From: Natrinema sp. SYSU A 869
GTDB lineage: Archaea > Halobacteriota > Halobacteria > Halobacteriales > Natrialbaceae
Direction of reading: 5' to 3'
Length of the DNA: 64,000 nt
NCBI RefSeq assembly: GCF_019879105.1
Contig: NZ_CP082249.1
Coordinates: 248,001-312,000 of the forward strand
The position numbers and the translations under genes are program-made. Every line of letters begins with the position of its first letter. The first letter of the stretch is position 1. The notes below the pieces were generated by a model. It did not search any database. It had not been told where the DNA came from and saw only the letters and a program-made list of their open reading frames with translations. Below are positions 19,585-28,401 of the stretch, piece by piece.

Positions 19585-20828
19585 AGCAGCCCCACTTCCT
19601 TGCCCGCCGCGCGAAACGCCTCGAGGCAGGTGATGATGTCGTTCCGATCGTGCGTCGCCATCGGGACGACGCGGATGCGGCTGGTCCCCTCGGGAACGGT
19701 CGGCGGTCGGATCGCCGGCGCGACGACATCGCGTTCGCGGACCCCGTCAGCGAGAGCGATCGCGTCCCGCCGATTGCCTACGAGCACGGGGAGGATCTGG
19801 GAGTCGCCCAACACCTCGAATCCCATCGACTCGAGGCCGTCGCGGAGGTGGGCGACGTTCTCCCAGAGTTCCTCTCGTGCACCGCCGTAGCGGGCGACGT
19901 GGAGCGCCTCGCTCGCGGCCGCAACCGCCGGTGGCGTGAGTCCGGTCGAGAAGACAAAGGAGCGCGCGTCGTTGAGCAAGCATTCGATCAACGCCGCGCT
20001 GCCAGCGACGTAGCCGCCTTGGCTCGCCAGCGCTTTCGAAAGGGTCCCCATCTGAATGTGGACCCGGTCCTCGAGTCCTTCCGCTTGGACGACGCCACCG
20101 CCGTTCGCATAGAGACCCGTTGCGTGGGCTTCATCGGCCATCACCCACGCGCCGAACGCCTCGGCGGCGTCACAGATCGCCTCGAGCGGGGCAACGGTGC
20201 CGTCCATGCTGAACACCGAATCGGTGACGATCAGCCAGGACTCGTCAGTCGGATCGCGGCCATCCTGCGTCGCTCGTTCGGCTCGGTCCTCGAGCTTCGA
20301 TCGAAGACTCGCAGCATCGCAGTGGTCGTAGACGACGGTTTCGGTGTCCGCGAGCCGACAGCCGTCGATGATGCTCGCGTGGTTTAACTCGTCGGAGAAG
20401 ACCACGTCCGGCTCGAGTCCCGTAATCGTTCCGACGTTCGCGGCGTAGCCCGACGAAAAGGCTAGCGCGCGCTCGGTGCCTTTGACCTCGGCGAGTTGCC
20501 GTTCGAGGTCGCGGTGGACCATCGTATCGCCAGTGACGAGTCGGCTCGCCCCGGCACCCGTCCCGACGGTCGCAGCGGCCTGCCGGGCCGCGTCCTGTAT
20601 CCGCTGGTCGTCGGTCAGTCCGAGATAGTTGTTCGAGGCGAAGACGAGCGCCTCCGCTGTGTCGAGTACGGGTAATTCGCCGCCCGAGGGCTCGGCGAAG
20701 TAGCCGCGCTCGGCGACCCGGTCACCGGGCGATAGCGCGCGTTTCAAGTCGTTTTCCTCGAGGACTTCGAGTCGGTCCTCGAGGTCGAACCCGCGGTCGG
20801 CCATTCGGCTATACGGAGTCAGTGCCAT
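19581..20828 (-). CDS. bioF: 8-amino-7-oxononanoate synthase
   Basis: BioF condenses pimeloyl thioester with L-alanine to give KAPA, using PLP. The 415-residue protein has the glycine-rich ASNNYLGLTDD, ALAFSSGYAANVGTITGL, DELNHASIIDGCRLA and VMADEAHATGLYANGGG, whose Asp binds the PLP ring. The Schiff-base Lys lies in IQMGTLSKALASQGGYVAG. The first ATG (20828) gives MALTPYSRMADRG; a start at the second Met (20804) is equally possible. The gene overlaps bioD and follows bioU after about 150 bp. Confidence 0.93.
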   Translation of the reverse strand: MALTPYSRMADRGFDLEDRLEVLEENDLKRALSPGDRVAERGYFAEPSGGELPVLDTAEALVFASNNYLGLTDDQRIQDAARQAAATVGTGAGASRLVTGDTMVHRDLERQLAEVKGTERALAFSSGYAANVGTITGLEPDVVFSDELNHASIIDGCRLADTETVVYDHCDAASLRSKLEDRAERATQDGRDPTDESWLIVTDSVFSMDGTVAPLEAICDAAEAFGAWVMADEAHATGLYANGGGVVQAEGLEDRVHIQMGTLSKALASQGGYVAGSAALIECLLNDARSFVFSTGLTPPAVAAASEALHVARYGGAREELWENVAHLRDGLESMGFEVLGDSQILPVLVGNRRDAIALADGVRERDVVAPAIRPPTVPEGTSRIRVVPMATHDRNDIITCLEAFRAAGKEVGLL

Positions 20829-20974
20829 GGTTTGATTCTCACGGTTCGGATCGATCGATTGGCACGACTCGAGGCGATCGAGTCGATCGGCTCGAGTCGG
20901 ACGGTACGTGGTGGTATCTGGGGTATCCTGAGCATAGCTTGTCGAAAACGGATCGGAACGGCGATGGGTCGCGG

Positions 20975-22048
20975 TTAGAAGCCGGGCATCAGATCGGCCG
21001 GGCCGAAGACGCCGTACTCGCCCGCACGGTTTCGGCGAACGCCGGCTTTCAGATAGCCCAATGCCGGGCCGTTGACGTTGGCCTCCATGCTCGTCTCGTC
21101 GCCTAACTGAAACGTGTTCGTTGCCGTCTCGCCGTCGAACGTCCGTCCGGTCACGCGAACCGTGGTTGTCGTCGGCTTCTCATCGTTGCGAACGTCGAGG
21201 ATCCCACCGACGGTGACATCCTCGGCATCACAGACGCCGGCGCGCTCGAGTAGGACGTCATCGGCGTGTTCCATGTCCTCGAACTCGATGGCGCCGTCGT
21301 GGTCGTCGATGATCCCCTCGATCTCGGATTCGGAGAGTTCGCGTGCGGTCTCGATGTCGTACTTGGGGAGGTGGGCGATGTCCTCGCGGACGGTGCCGCG
21401 GTTGTCCTCGTAGCCGGACTTCAGCCCGACGCCCCACCAAATGTCGACATCGGTAACCTCGACGAACGACTGGGCGGCGAGTGCGGCCGCGCCGGTCAGC
21501 AGGCCAGGGGTCGCGCCCGCGCCGCAGATGAACGTGATACCGCTCTCCTCGAACGCCTCGCTCCGGTCGTCGAGCATGTCGATCACACGCGAGCGTTTGA
21601 GCACGTCGATCATCACACCCGAGTAGCCGCCCTCGGCGAAGCGGTCGGCGGTCCGCGGGATGAAGTCGTGTTCGTAGTTCGGCAGGGCCAGCAGGACCGC
21701 GTCGATCCGATCGCCGTGGTCGATGACCGCCTGAATGGGATCCTCGCTGGCTCGAGCCTGGCTCGAGGCGACGACACCCTTGTCCTCGCCGTGTTGTTTG
21801 ACGTCGCCATCGGCGGCCGTAGCACCCGGTCCACCGTCCGTCGCAACCTCGTTGTCTCGCGGCTCGCTGTCGATATTGCCCTCCGTCGCCGCGAGCAGTT
21901 CGTCGACGTCGAGGCCGTTGAAGTCGACGGCGATACCGTGGCGGTCACACGCCGCGACGGGCGTCAACGCCTCCTTGTACTGACTCACTTCGAGTGCTCG
22001 TCGGCCGATACCGCCGGTTCCGAGTACCGCAAACGTGATTTCGTTCAT
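20975..22048 (-). CDS. bioU: BioU-like (S)-8-amino-7-oxononanoate-modifying oxidoreductase
   Basis: This 357-residue NAD(P)-binding protein begins MNEITFAVLGTGGIGRRALE, a Rossmann turn. It is of the type annotated as saccharopine-dehydrogenase-like. Cyanobacterial BioU makes diaminopelargonate from KAPA by donating the amine of its own Lys (position 124 in the Synechocystis enzyme) and so works once. Here a conserved-looking GVMIDVLKRSRVIDML puts a Lys at 151. The protein has an acidic, disordered insert of about 30 residues near 56-90, which would bring that Lys to the matching place. It sits between bioB and bioF, and no bioA is present. An ATG at 22093 (ATGACTGA overlap with bioB) is an alternative start. 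Function is inferred from family and context. Confidence 0.75.
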   Translation of the reverse strand: MNEITFAVLGTGGIGRRALEVSQYKEALTPVAACDRHGIAVDFNGLDVDELLAATEGNIDSEPRDNEVATDGGPGATAADGDVKQHGEDKGVVASSQARASEDPIQAVIDHGDRIDAVLLALPNYEHDFIPRTADRFAEGGYSGVMIDVLKRSRVIDMLDDRSEAFEESGITFICGAGATPGLLTGAAALAAQSFVEVTDVDIWWGVGLKSGYEDNRGTVREDIAHLPKYDIETARELSESEIEGIIDDHDGAIEFEDMEHADDVLLERAGVCDAEDVTVGGILDVRNDEKPTTTTVRVTGRTFDGETATNTFQLGDETSMEANVNGPALGYLKAGVRRNRAGEYGVFGPADLMPGF

Positions 22049-22085
22049 GTCTGTCGATGTGTTGGTGGATTCGCGTGGGTAGTCG

Positions 22086-23192
22086 TCAGTCATCGCTCGG
22101 TTCCGCGCCCGTACTCGCCGTCTCTTCAGTCGACGATTCCGCAGCGCCGCTGTGGCGGGCCTTGACCTCCTCCGGATCGAAGTCGTTGGTGTCCGTGTTC
22201 GGTTCCAGCCCCGCGCGCTCGATGATTTCGATGTCGTCGCCGGGCGATTGGCCCTCGGTTGTGAGGTAATCACCGGTGAGGATGCCGTCCGCGCCGGCCT
22301 CGAGCGGCAGGTGCTGCTCGTCGGGCTCGAGATTGACCTCGCGGCCGCCGGTCAGGCGCACCCGCGACTCGGGGTGAAGCAGTTTGTACACCGCGACCGT
22401 CTTGACGATCTCTTCAGTCGTGATGTCGACGCCCTGCTCGGCCAGCGGCGTCCCCGCGACTGGGTTGAGGACGTTGACTGGCAGCGAGGAGACGCCAATG
22501 TCCTGCAGGGCGATGGCGGCCTCGACGCGATCGGTCGGGGTCTCGCCCATGCCGAGGATGACGCCGGCACAGAGGTCCATCCCGGCCTCCTTGGCGACCT
22601 CGAGCGTCTTCACCCGATCCTCGAAACTGTGCGAGTTGACGATCTCGGGGAAGTAGTTCGGCGAGGTCTCGATGTTGTGATTATAGTGATTGATCCCCTC
22701 CTCGGCGAGGATCGCGGCCTCCTCTTCGGTCAGAATGCCGAGGGAGGCGTCGACCTCAAGGTCGCACTCGTCGCGTACGCGGCGGATCGACTCGAGGACC
22801 TCCGCCCACTCTTCGGGGCGATGTTCCTTCGACACGCCCTTTTCGGCCACGACGATGCCGAATCGCTGGGCACCGTCGCGTTCGGCGCGCTTTGCTGCCT
22901 CGAGGATCTTCTCGGGACCGAGGAAGCCGTAGGTGTCGATACCGGTATCGAAGTGGACCGACTGCGCACAGAAGCCGCAGTCCTCGGCGCAGTCGCCTGC
23001 CTTCGCATTGACGATCGAGCAGGCGTCGACCGTGCCGTCACCGAAGCGATCGCGCACGGTTGCGCCGGCCTCGGCGAGCGCCGCGACCGGTTGGGCCATC
23101 AACGCGATCCCGTTGGTCCGATCGAGCACCTCGCCGGCCATCACCCGCTCGAGCGCGTCATCGACCGTCTCGTTTCCAGTCTCGTAAACCAC
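22086..23192 (-). CDS. bioB: Biotin synthase (radical SAM)
   Basis: BioB inserts sulfur into dethiobiotin. The radical-SAM motif CxxxCxxC is in AKAGDCAEDCGFCAQS. Other family motifs are YNHNIETSPNYFPEI and CAGVILGMGETPTDRVEAAI. An ATG at 23219 extends the ORF, but that codon lies in an AT-rich, TATA-like stretch. I prefer the GTG at 23192 (VYETGNETVDDALERV, 368 residues), because homologues start there and the TATA spacing is then 27 bp. A BirA-type operator spans this start. The C-terminal 30 residues are an acidic Ser/Thr/Glu-rich tail. It is the first gene of the biotin operon. Confidence 0.92.
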   Translation of the reverse strand: MVYETGNETVDDALERVMAGEVLDRTNGIALMAQPVAALAEAGATVRDRFGDGTVDACSIVNAKAGDCAEDCGFCAQSVHFDTGIDTYGFLGPEKILEAAKRAERDGAQRFGIVVAEKGVSKEHRPEEWAEVLESIRRVRDECDLEVDASLGILTEEEAAILAEEGINHYNHNIETSPNYFPEIVNSHSFEDRVKTLEVAKEAGMDLCAGVILGMGETPTDRVEAAIALQDIGVSSLPVNVLNPVAGTPLAEQGVDITTEEIVKTVAVYKLLHPESRVRLTGGREVNLEPDEQHLPLEAGADGILTGDYLTTEGQSPGDDIEIIERAGLEPNTDTNDFDPEEVKARHSGAAESSTEETASTGAEPSDD

Positions 23193-23213
23193 ATCTCTAG
23201 ACGTGGTTAACGG
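23182..23213. promoter_or_regulatory. BirA-type biotin operator
   Basis: The left half TCGTAAACC (23182-23190) and the right half GGTTAACGG (23205-23213) are separated by 14 bp. The known bacterial and archaeal BirA operator is TTGTAAACC, 14-16 bp, then GGTTTACAA or GGTTAACAA. The fit is good in the inner halves (AAACC/GGTT). The site overlaps the proposed GTG start of bioB and lies just downstream of the TATA-like box, where a bound BirA would block transcription when biotin is plentiful. Confidence 0.7.
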
Positions 23214-23394
23214 AAACATAATGTTTTTGGATGGTCGTTCCGAGCGGACGGTCCCCGAGAGGCGGTGGTGACCAGCCGTTCTCGGAGCACGTGATCGGAA
23301 CCGGCGTCGCGCGGCCGTCCCGACCTCGGCAAACGAGAGAGGCGTTCACGTCGGTTCCCTAACTTTTGAATAGTGGTATGAGGTATCGCGGGGT

Positions 23395-24294
23395 ATGGTA
23401 GTTAGTATCGCAGAGGGCCGATTCGAGGACGTCCCGGATTTCGACTACGACCCCCAGTACGTCGACGTCGGCGATCTACGGATGGCGTACGTGGAAACCG
23501 GCGGTGATGGAGACGACGGCGAGGCCGACGAGACGTTCCTCTGTCTCCACGGCGAACCGACGTGGTCGTTCCTCTACCGGAAGATGATGCCCGTCCTGGC
23601 TGAGCGCGGCCGCGTGGTCGTCCCCGATCTGATCGGCTGCGGGCGGTCCGACAGGTACGAAGACCGAGACGAGTACACCGTCGAGATGCACTACGACGCA
23701 CTCCGGACATTCGTCGAGGAACTTGACCTAACGAATATCACGCTCATCTGCCAGGACTGGGGCGGCTTGCTCGGACTCTCACTGGCGGCGAATCAGCCCG
23801 AGCGGTTCGCCCGGCTGGTGCCGATGAACACCGGTCTCCCCGACGGGACCCAGGAGATGACCGAGACCTGGCACGCGTTCGCCGAAATGGTCGCTACCGC
23901 CGAGGATCTCGACATCGGTGAGTTAGTCGAAAACGGCTGTTACCACGACCTCTCCGAAGAGGTCGTCGACGCCTATCGCGCACCGTTCCCCGACGAGCGA
24001 TACATGGCCGCCGCACGGACGTTTCCCGGACTCGTACCGCAGTCGCCTGACGATCCCGGTGTTGACCTGTTCACCGACGCCCGGGACCGACTCGCCGAGT
24101 GGGAGAAACCGGCGTTCGTCCTGTTCGCGCGGAACGACCCGATCATGGCCGACAACCGCGATCCGCTGCGGGAGTTCATCCCGACCGCGAGCGAGCAGCC
24201 CGACGTCTGGATCGACGAGGCCGCACACTTCCTGCAAGAAGACGCCGGCGAGGAGATCGCCGCGCACATCGTCGACTTCGTCGATCGAACCTGA
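23395..24294 (+). CDS. Haloalkane dehalogenase-like alpha/beta hydrolase (HLD-I type)
   Basis: This 299-residue protein has the dehalogenase layout. HGEPTWSFLYRKM has the halide-binding Glu and sits beside the oxyanion region. The nucleophile elbow is CQDWGGLLG with Asp121 followed by the halide-stabilising Trp. The acid is probably in LFARNDPIM, and the base His in DEAAHFLQEDAG. These match subfamily I (DhlA-like), in which the family cleaves carbon-halogen bonds with water. The natural substrate is unknown, and such proteins may also be epoxide hydrolases. The gene diverges from the biotin operon and stands alone. Confidence 0.85.
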   Translation: MVVSIAEGRFEDVPDFDYDPQYVDVGDLRMAYVETGGDGDDGEADETFLCLHGEPTWSFLYRKMMPVLAERGRVVVPDLIGCGRSDRYEDRDEYTVEMHYDALRTFVEELDLTNITLICQDWGGLLGLSLAANQPERFARLVPMNTGLPDGTQEMTETWHAFAEMVATAEDLDIGELVENGCYHDLSEEVVDAYRAPFPDERYMAAARTFPGLVPQSPDDPGVDLFTDARDRLAEWEKPAFVLFARNDPIMADNRDPLREFIPTASEQPDVWIDEAAHFLQEDAGEEIAAHIVDFVDRT

Positions 24295-24348
24295 CTCGAG
24301 CGAGACGGATCGAACCGATCCGAGTCGCTATCGCGGCGTTTCGGCACC

Positions 24349-24453
24349 TCACCTCTCGAGGGCCGTCGCCAGTTCCGGATAGTCGTCGGCGTAGGCCTCG
24401 AGGTCCTCGCCCGCCATCGAGGCCTCGACGGACTGCCGGAATGGTGATTTTCT
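24349..24453 (-). pseudogene. Possible C-terminal remnant of a lost gene
   Basis: On the minus strand a frame ends PFRQSVEASMAGEDLEAYADDYPELATALER before a stop at 24349-24351. The acidic, helix-like composition and codon bias look like the end of a real haloarchaeal protein. Reading further upstream gives AT-rich, uncharacteristic sequence with no start. The neighbouring 150 bp is AT-rich. I interpret it as the tail of a truncated gene, with low certainty. Confidence 0.35.
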
Positions 24454-24617
24454 AATCGTATCTGTTCGTGCCCGTATACTGGTCAATTGTCAACTTCCGT
24501 TGCCGTCGATACCCGCCAACGGCCAGTAGACTCATACATCACATCTCACATCTATCGCGTCTGAGTAAATTCCGAAAATTAAAGTCGTGTGATAATCCAC
24601 TAGTAGAGAACGGGTTC

Positions 24618-25553
24618 ATGACAGATAGTACTACAGACAGTCCGGGTGACGGTAAGTTCGACGTGGGCTCGAGCGTCAACGACCTGTTCGGGAAGCTCGA
24701 GGACCCCGAGTCGGGAGACCAGCCCCGGATACAACTGGAAGATGGGGACGAAACCGACGGGGAGGAAACGGACGGTGTCGAGGACAGGACGGCCGCCGAT
24801 GTCTTCGATCAACTCCAGACTGAGGCTGCAAACGAGGGTACTGCCGACGACGTGCTCGCAGACGAAAGTCCGGATGACATCATCGCGAGCGCAGACGAAC
24901 CGGAGCCGGCCCCGGAGACGCCCGTCGACGACGCTCTCGTTGCCGATGGCGATGCACTGACAGAGTTGCTTCTCACTGGCCGTACGAAAGAACGGGAGTT
25001 CCTCTGGGTCGACTCCAACGGCTCCGACGATCCACGGGATGGCGAGCCGACCGACCGAACCAGTACGGACGAGGGGACCGAGGGAGCCGACGAGGAAACA
25101 CCGTCCGTCGATGATACCGTCGACTTGGACGCAGCGACAGCGACCGCTACCGGGACTGTCGACGAGCCATCCGACGGCGAGCCCGTCGTCGAGAACGGGT
25201 CTGCCGACGCCGTCGAGCCTGATGTGGCTGCTGTCACTGATACTGACACGGAGAGCAACACCGACACTGCGGTCGATGCCGATGCCACTCCGGAGACGCC
25301 ATCGAACCCGAGCGACGACACGTTGATCCGGAATGACGACACGGGCTCGAGTCTCGAGGCCGAGTCGGATACACACGCGGTCGATGACGCCGAAACGGCC
25401 GACCACGATGGTGACGGCATGGGGAGTGATACCGACACCGAGGGCACTGAGACCGAGACTGCGTCCGACGATACCGGGAACGCGAGCGCAGCCGACGACG
25501 AACCGTCGGGACTACTCGGCCGGCTGCGCTCGCTGCTCAACGGGTTATTCTGA
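24618..25553 (+). CDS. Highly acidic, largely disordered protein with C-terminal amphipathic helix
   Basis: I do not recognise this 311-residue protein. It is dominated by Asp, Glu, Thr and Ser. Three short ordered-looking islands stand out: VGSSVNDLFGKLEDPES near 15-31, ADVFDQLQTEAANEG near 57-72, and DALTELLLTGRTKEREFLWVDSNG near 115-138. The end, PSGLLGRLRSLLNGLF, is a short amphipathic helix that could bind a membrane or a partner. The start at 24618 is chosen because upstream sequence is basic and AT-rich. The islands suggest repeated interaction motifs on a flexible scaffold; this is inference. Confidence 0.75.
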   Translation: MTDSTTDSPGDGKFDVGSSVNDLFGKLEDPESGDQPRIQLEDGDETDGEETDGVEDRTAADVFDQLQTEAANEGTADDVLADESPDDIIASADEPEPAPETPVDDALVADGDALTELLLTGRTKEREFLWVDSNGSDDPRDGEPTDRTSTDEGTEGADEETPSVDDTVDLDAATATATGTVDEPSDGEPVVENGSADAVEPDVAAVTDTDTESNTDTAVDADATPETPSNPSDDTLIRNDDTGSSLEAESDTHAVDDAETADHDGDGMGSDTDTEGTETETASDDTGNASAADDEPSGLLGRLRSLLNGLF

Positions 25554-25664
25554 GCCAGCCGCCGAACGGACTGCTCGGTCGACTCCGGAGTCACATCGCT
25601 TCGTATCGCGACGGCCTGGAACCGACTTGTTGACCCTGCCTCGGCTCGTTGCTCTCGAGCGCGA

Positions 25665-25820
25665 TTACGTCTCGGGATGCCACATGAGCCCGTTCCGTCG
25701 AACCGTATACGACTTCCCACCGCACTCGGGACACTGCGTCCCGCCCCTTTCCGGATCGTCCGGTCGCTCCGGGATCGTCTGCTCGGAGCCACAGCGATCA
25801 CACTCGAGCCAGACTGGCAT
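25665..25820 (-). CDS. 51-residue zinc-ribbon micro-protein
   Basis: Reading the minus strand from the ATG at 25820 gives MPVWLECDRCGSEQTIPE, then GGTQCPECGGKSYTV, and an end at MWHPET. Two CxxC-type knuckles (CDRC and CPEC) separated by about 20 residues form a likely zinc ribbon of the CPxCG type common in haloarchaea. Such proteins often act as small regulators or adaptors. The gene is isolated between the acidic protein and sucD. Confidence 0.75.
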   Translation of the reverse strand: MPVWLECDRCGSEQTIPERPDDPERGGTQCPECGGKSYTVRRNGLMWHPET

Positions 25821-26007
25821 ACCGAGGGTGACGCGCTGTGGGACTATGATCGTATTGCGGGAAAGCGACGGGGATCCCCGCTAGACAGCCTCTGTAGTGG
25901 GAACTCGAGACCCAGTATCGCTCGAGTCAGCTCGAAAAAAGACGTGATCACACACCGATCGGCCCGCGACTGCGATCACGGGCCGACGCGAGCGCGAGAC
26001 GGCAGCG

Positions 26008-26880
26008 TTACGCGAGGAACTCTTCGATGTGGTTGGCGACTTCTTCGGGGGTGTCGCCAACGGGGACGCCGGCGTCGTTGAGCGCGTTGATCTTGCTCTC
26101 TGCAGTGCCCGTCCCGGAGCCGGAGACGATCGCACCGGCGTGGCCCATCCGCTTGCCCGGCGGTGCGGTACGGCCGGCGATGAAGCCGGCAACCGGCGTG
26201 TCGACGTAGTCGTCGATGAACGCGGCTGCCTCTTCCTCGTCTTCGCCGCCGATTTCGCCGCACATGACGATGGCATCGGTATTGGAGTCGTCCTCGAAGA
26301 GTTCGAGGGCGTCGACGAAGTCGGTGCCGATGATCGGGTCGCCGCCGATACCGATGGCCGTGGTCTGTCCGATACCACGGTTGGTCAGGCTATCGACGAC
26401 CTGGTAGGTGAGTGTCCCCGAGCGGGAGACCAGACCGACGTTCCCCTCGGCGAAGATGTTGCCGGGGAGAATGCCGAGTTTGGCCTCGCCAGGCGTGATG
26501 AGGCCGGGGCAGTTCGGACCGATGAGTCGCGTTTCCGTCTCGGAAAGGCGCTTGTTGACGCGCGCCATGTCCTGAGTCGGAATACCCTCCGTAATCGCGA
26601 CCGCGAGGTCGAGATCCGAGTCGAGCGATTCGAAGACTGCGTCACCGGCGAAGGCCGGCGGGACGAAGATTACGGACGTGTCCGCATTCTCCTCGTCAAC
26701 AGCTTCGTGAACCGTGTCGTAGACCGGTACACCGCTGACCTCCTGGCCACCCTTGCCGGGGACCGCGCCAGCGACGACGTTGGTGCCGTACTCCATCATC
26801 TGTTCGGCGTGGAACTTGCCTTCCCCGCCGGTGATGCCCTGTACCACGACGCGCGTGTCGTCGTCGACTAGTACGCTCAT
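26008..26880 (-). CDS. sucD: Succinyl-CoA synthetase alpha subunit
   Basis: This 290-residue subunit holds the CoA-binding domain and the phosphohistidine. Motifs are [43 protein letters not shown], the glycine-rich [12 protein letters not shown], and [15 protein letters not shown] with the His that carries phosphate. The enzyme interconverts succinyl-CoA and succinate with ATP or GTP formation in the citric acid cycle. The start overlaps the sucC stop by four bases, giving the operon order sucC-sucD. Confidence 0.97.
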   Translation of the reverse strand: MSVLVDDDTRVVVQGITGGEGKFHAEQMMEYGTNVVAGAVPGKGGQEVSGVPVYDTVHEAVDEENADTSVIFVPPAFAGDAVFESLDSDLDLAVAITEGIPTQDMARVNKRLSETETRLIGPNCPGLITPGEAKLGILPGNIFAEGNVGLVSRSGTLTYQVVDSLTNRGIGQTTAIGIGGDPIIGTDFVDALELFEDDSNTDAIVMCGEIGGEDEEEAAAFIDDYVDTPVAGFIAGRTAPPGKRMGHAGAIVSGSGTGTAESKINALNDAGVPVGDTPEEVANHIEEFLA

Positions 26881-28028
26881 TGGTCGTTCACCTCCCCAGC
26901 GTACTCAACAGCACGCTGTACCGCGTCCTCGAGGGTCTGTTCGACCGTCACGAGGTCCTCGTTCAGAATCTCCATGCCTTCCTCCCAGTTCGTCCCGGCC
27001 AGTCGAACGACGACCGGCTTGGGGATCTCGTCGAACTGCTCGAGCGCTTCGTTGATCCCGCGGGCGACTTCGTCGCCGCGCGTGATGCCACCGAAGATGT
27101 TGAAAACGACCGAATCGACGTTGTCGTCCGAGAACACCATGTCGAGCGCGTTCGCGATGCGGGCGGCCTTCGCGCCGCCACCGACGTCCAGGAAGTTAGC
27201 GGGCTCGCCGCCGTAATGGTCGACCAGGTCGAGCGTCGTCATCACGAGTCCGGCACCGTTGCCGATGATCCCCGTGTTGCCCTCGAGTCGGACGTAGTCG
27301 AAGCCGTACTCGTCGGCCTTCTGCTCGAGTTCGTCGCCGCCGGCGGCTGCCTCTTCCATCTCGGCGAGTTCGGGCTGGCGGAACAGCGCGTCCTCGTCGA
27401 TGTTCATCACGGCGTCGGCCGCGATGACCTCGTCGTCGGCCGTGACCATCAGCGGGTTGATTTCGGCGTCAGCGCCGTCCTTGTCGTCCCAGAGCTGGTA
27501 GAGCGTAGTGAGAACGCTCGAGACGTCGCGGGCGATCGACTGATCGACGCCGGCATCGTAGACGGCCTTGCGGGCCTGATACGGATGCATTCCGAAGGAG
27601 GGATCGATGTGTTCGCGAGCGATCGCCTCGGGGTCTTCCTCGGCGACTTCCTCGATGTTGACGCCGCCTTTGGTCGAGACCATCGCGACGGGCTTGCCCT
27701 CGCCGCGGTCCATCGTGATCCCGACGTAGAGTTCGTTCGTGAAGTCGACCGCTTCCTCGACGAGGACGCGATCGACGTGATACCCCTTCAGGTCCATTCC
27801 GAGGATCTGGGAGGCCGCGTCCCGAGCCTCGTCTGCGTCCTCGACGAGTTTAATCCCGCCGGCCTTCCCCCGGCCGCCGACCTGTACCTGCGCTTTCACT
27901 GCTACTGGATACCCGATCTCCTCAGCCGCGGATACGACGCCGTCGACGTCGGACGCGAGCTGTGAGTCCGGCGTCGGAATCCCGGCATCGGCGAAGACGT
28001 TCTTCGCCTGATACTCATGTAATTTCAT
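26877..28028 (-). CDS. sucC: Succinyl-CoA synthetase beta subunit
   Basis: This 383-residue beta subunit begins [20 protein letters not shown], the ATP-grasp entry. It carries [18 protein letters not shown] for nucleotide binding, [13 protein letters not shown] for metal binding, and [31 protein letters not shown] for contact with the alpha subunit and succinate. Length is normal. It forms the first gene of the sucCD operon. Confidence 0.97.
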   Translation of the reverse strand: MKLHEYQAKNVFADAGIPTPDSQLASDVDGVVSAAEEIGYPVAVKAQVQVGGRGKAGGIKLVEDADEARDAASQILGMDLKGYHVDRVLVEEAVDFTNELYVGITMDRGEGKPVAMVSTKGGVNIEEVAEEDPEAIAREHIDPSFGMHPYQARKAVYDAGVDQSIARDVSSVLTTLYQLWDDKDGADAEINPLMVTADDEVIAADAVMNIDEDALFRQPELAEMEEAAAGGDELEQKADEYGFDYVRLEGNTGIIGNGAGLVMTTLDLVDHYGGEPANFLDVGGGAKAARIANALDMVFSDDNVDSVVFNIFGGITRGDEVARGINEALEQFDEIPKPVVVRLAGTNWEEGMEILNEDLVTVEQTLEDAVQRAVEYAGEVNDQ

Positions 28029-28401
28029 GCCATTCGAACGGGCGTGCCGACCTTGCTTAAATCCTGCCAGTTTCCACTCGCCACGGGAGATCCATCGACG
28101 TGTATCGACTACACAGGGTGCGTTACCGCCGTACCGTTTTCTAATCTCCCATATTTGTGTTCATTTTCAACCGAAGGTGGGTGTGACCTTCCCGCACGTC
28201 CGGACTCGGTCCCGAATCCCTGCCACGAGTAGTCGTTTTTCCAGTAGTACGAATCCGAGTTACTTCCAGAGAATCGGTTCGGGACCGACACCATCCCACA
28301 TAATTCATCATGTTTCGCGGAATCGCCCGACCGAACGACGGATCGACGGGATCAACGCGATCGACGCAGCATTCAAACGTCTGCCAGCCGCTACGTCCGA
28401 G
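28029..28401. other. Divergent spacer between sucC and UbiA gene
   Basis: This 373-bp region holds promoters for sucCD and the prenyltransferase. An ORF running through it in the UbiA frame is Arg/Ser/Pro-rich and not haloarchaeal in character, so it is not part of the gene. No further structure was recognised. Confidence 0.4.
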
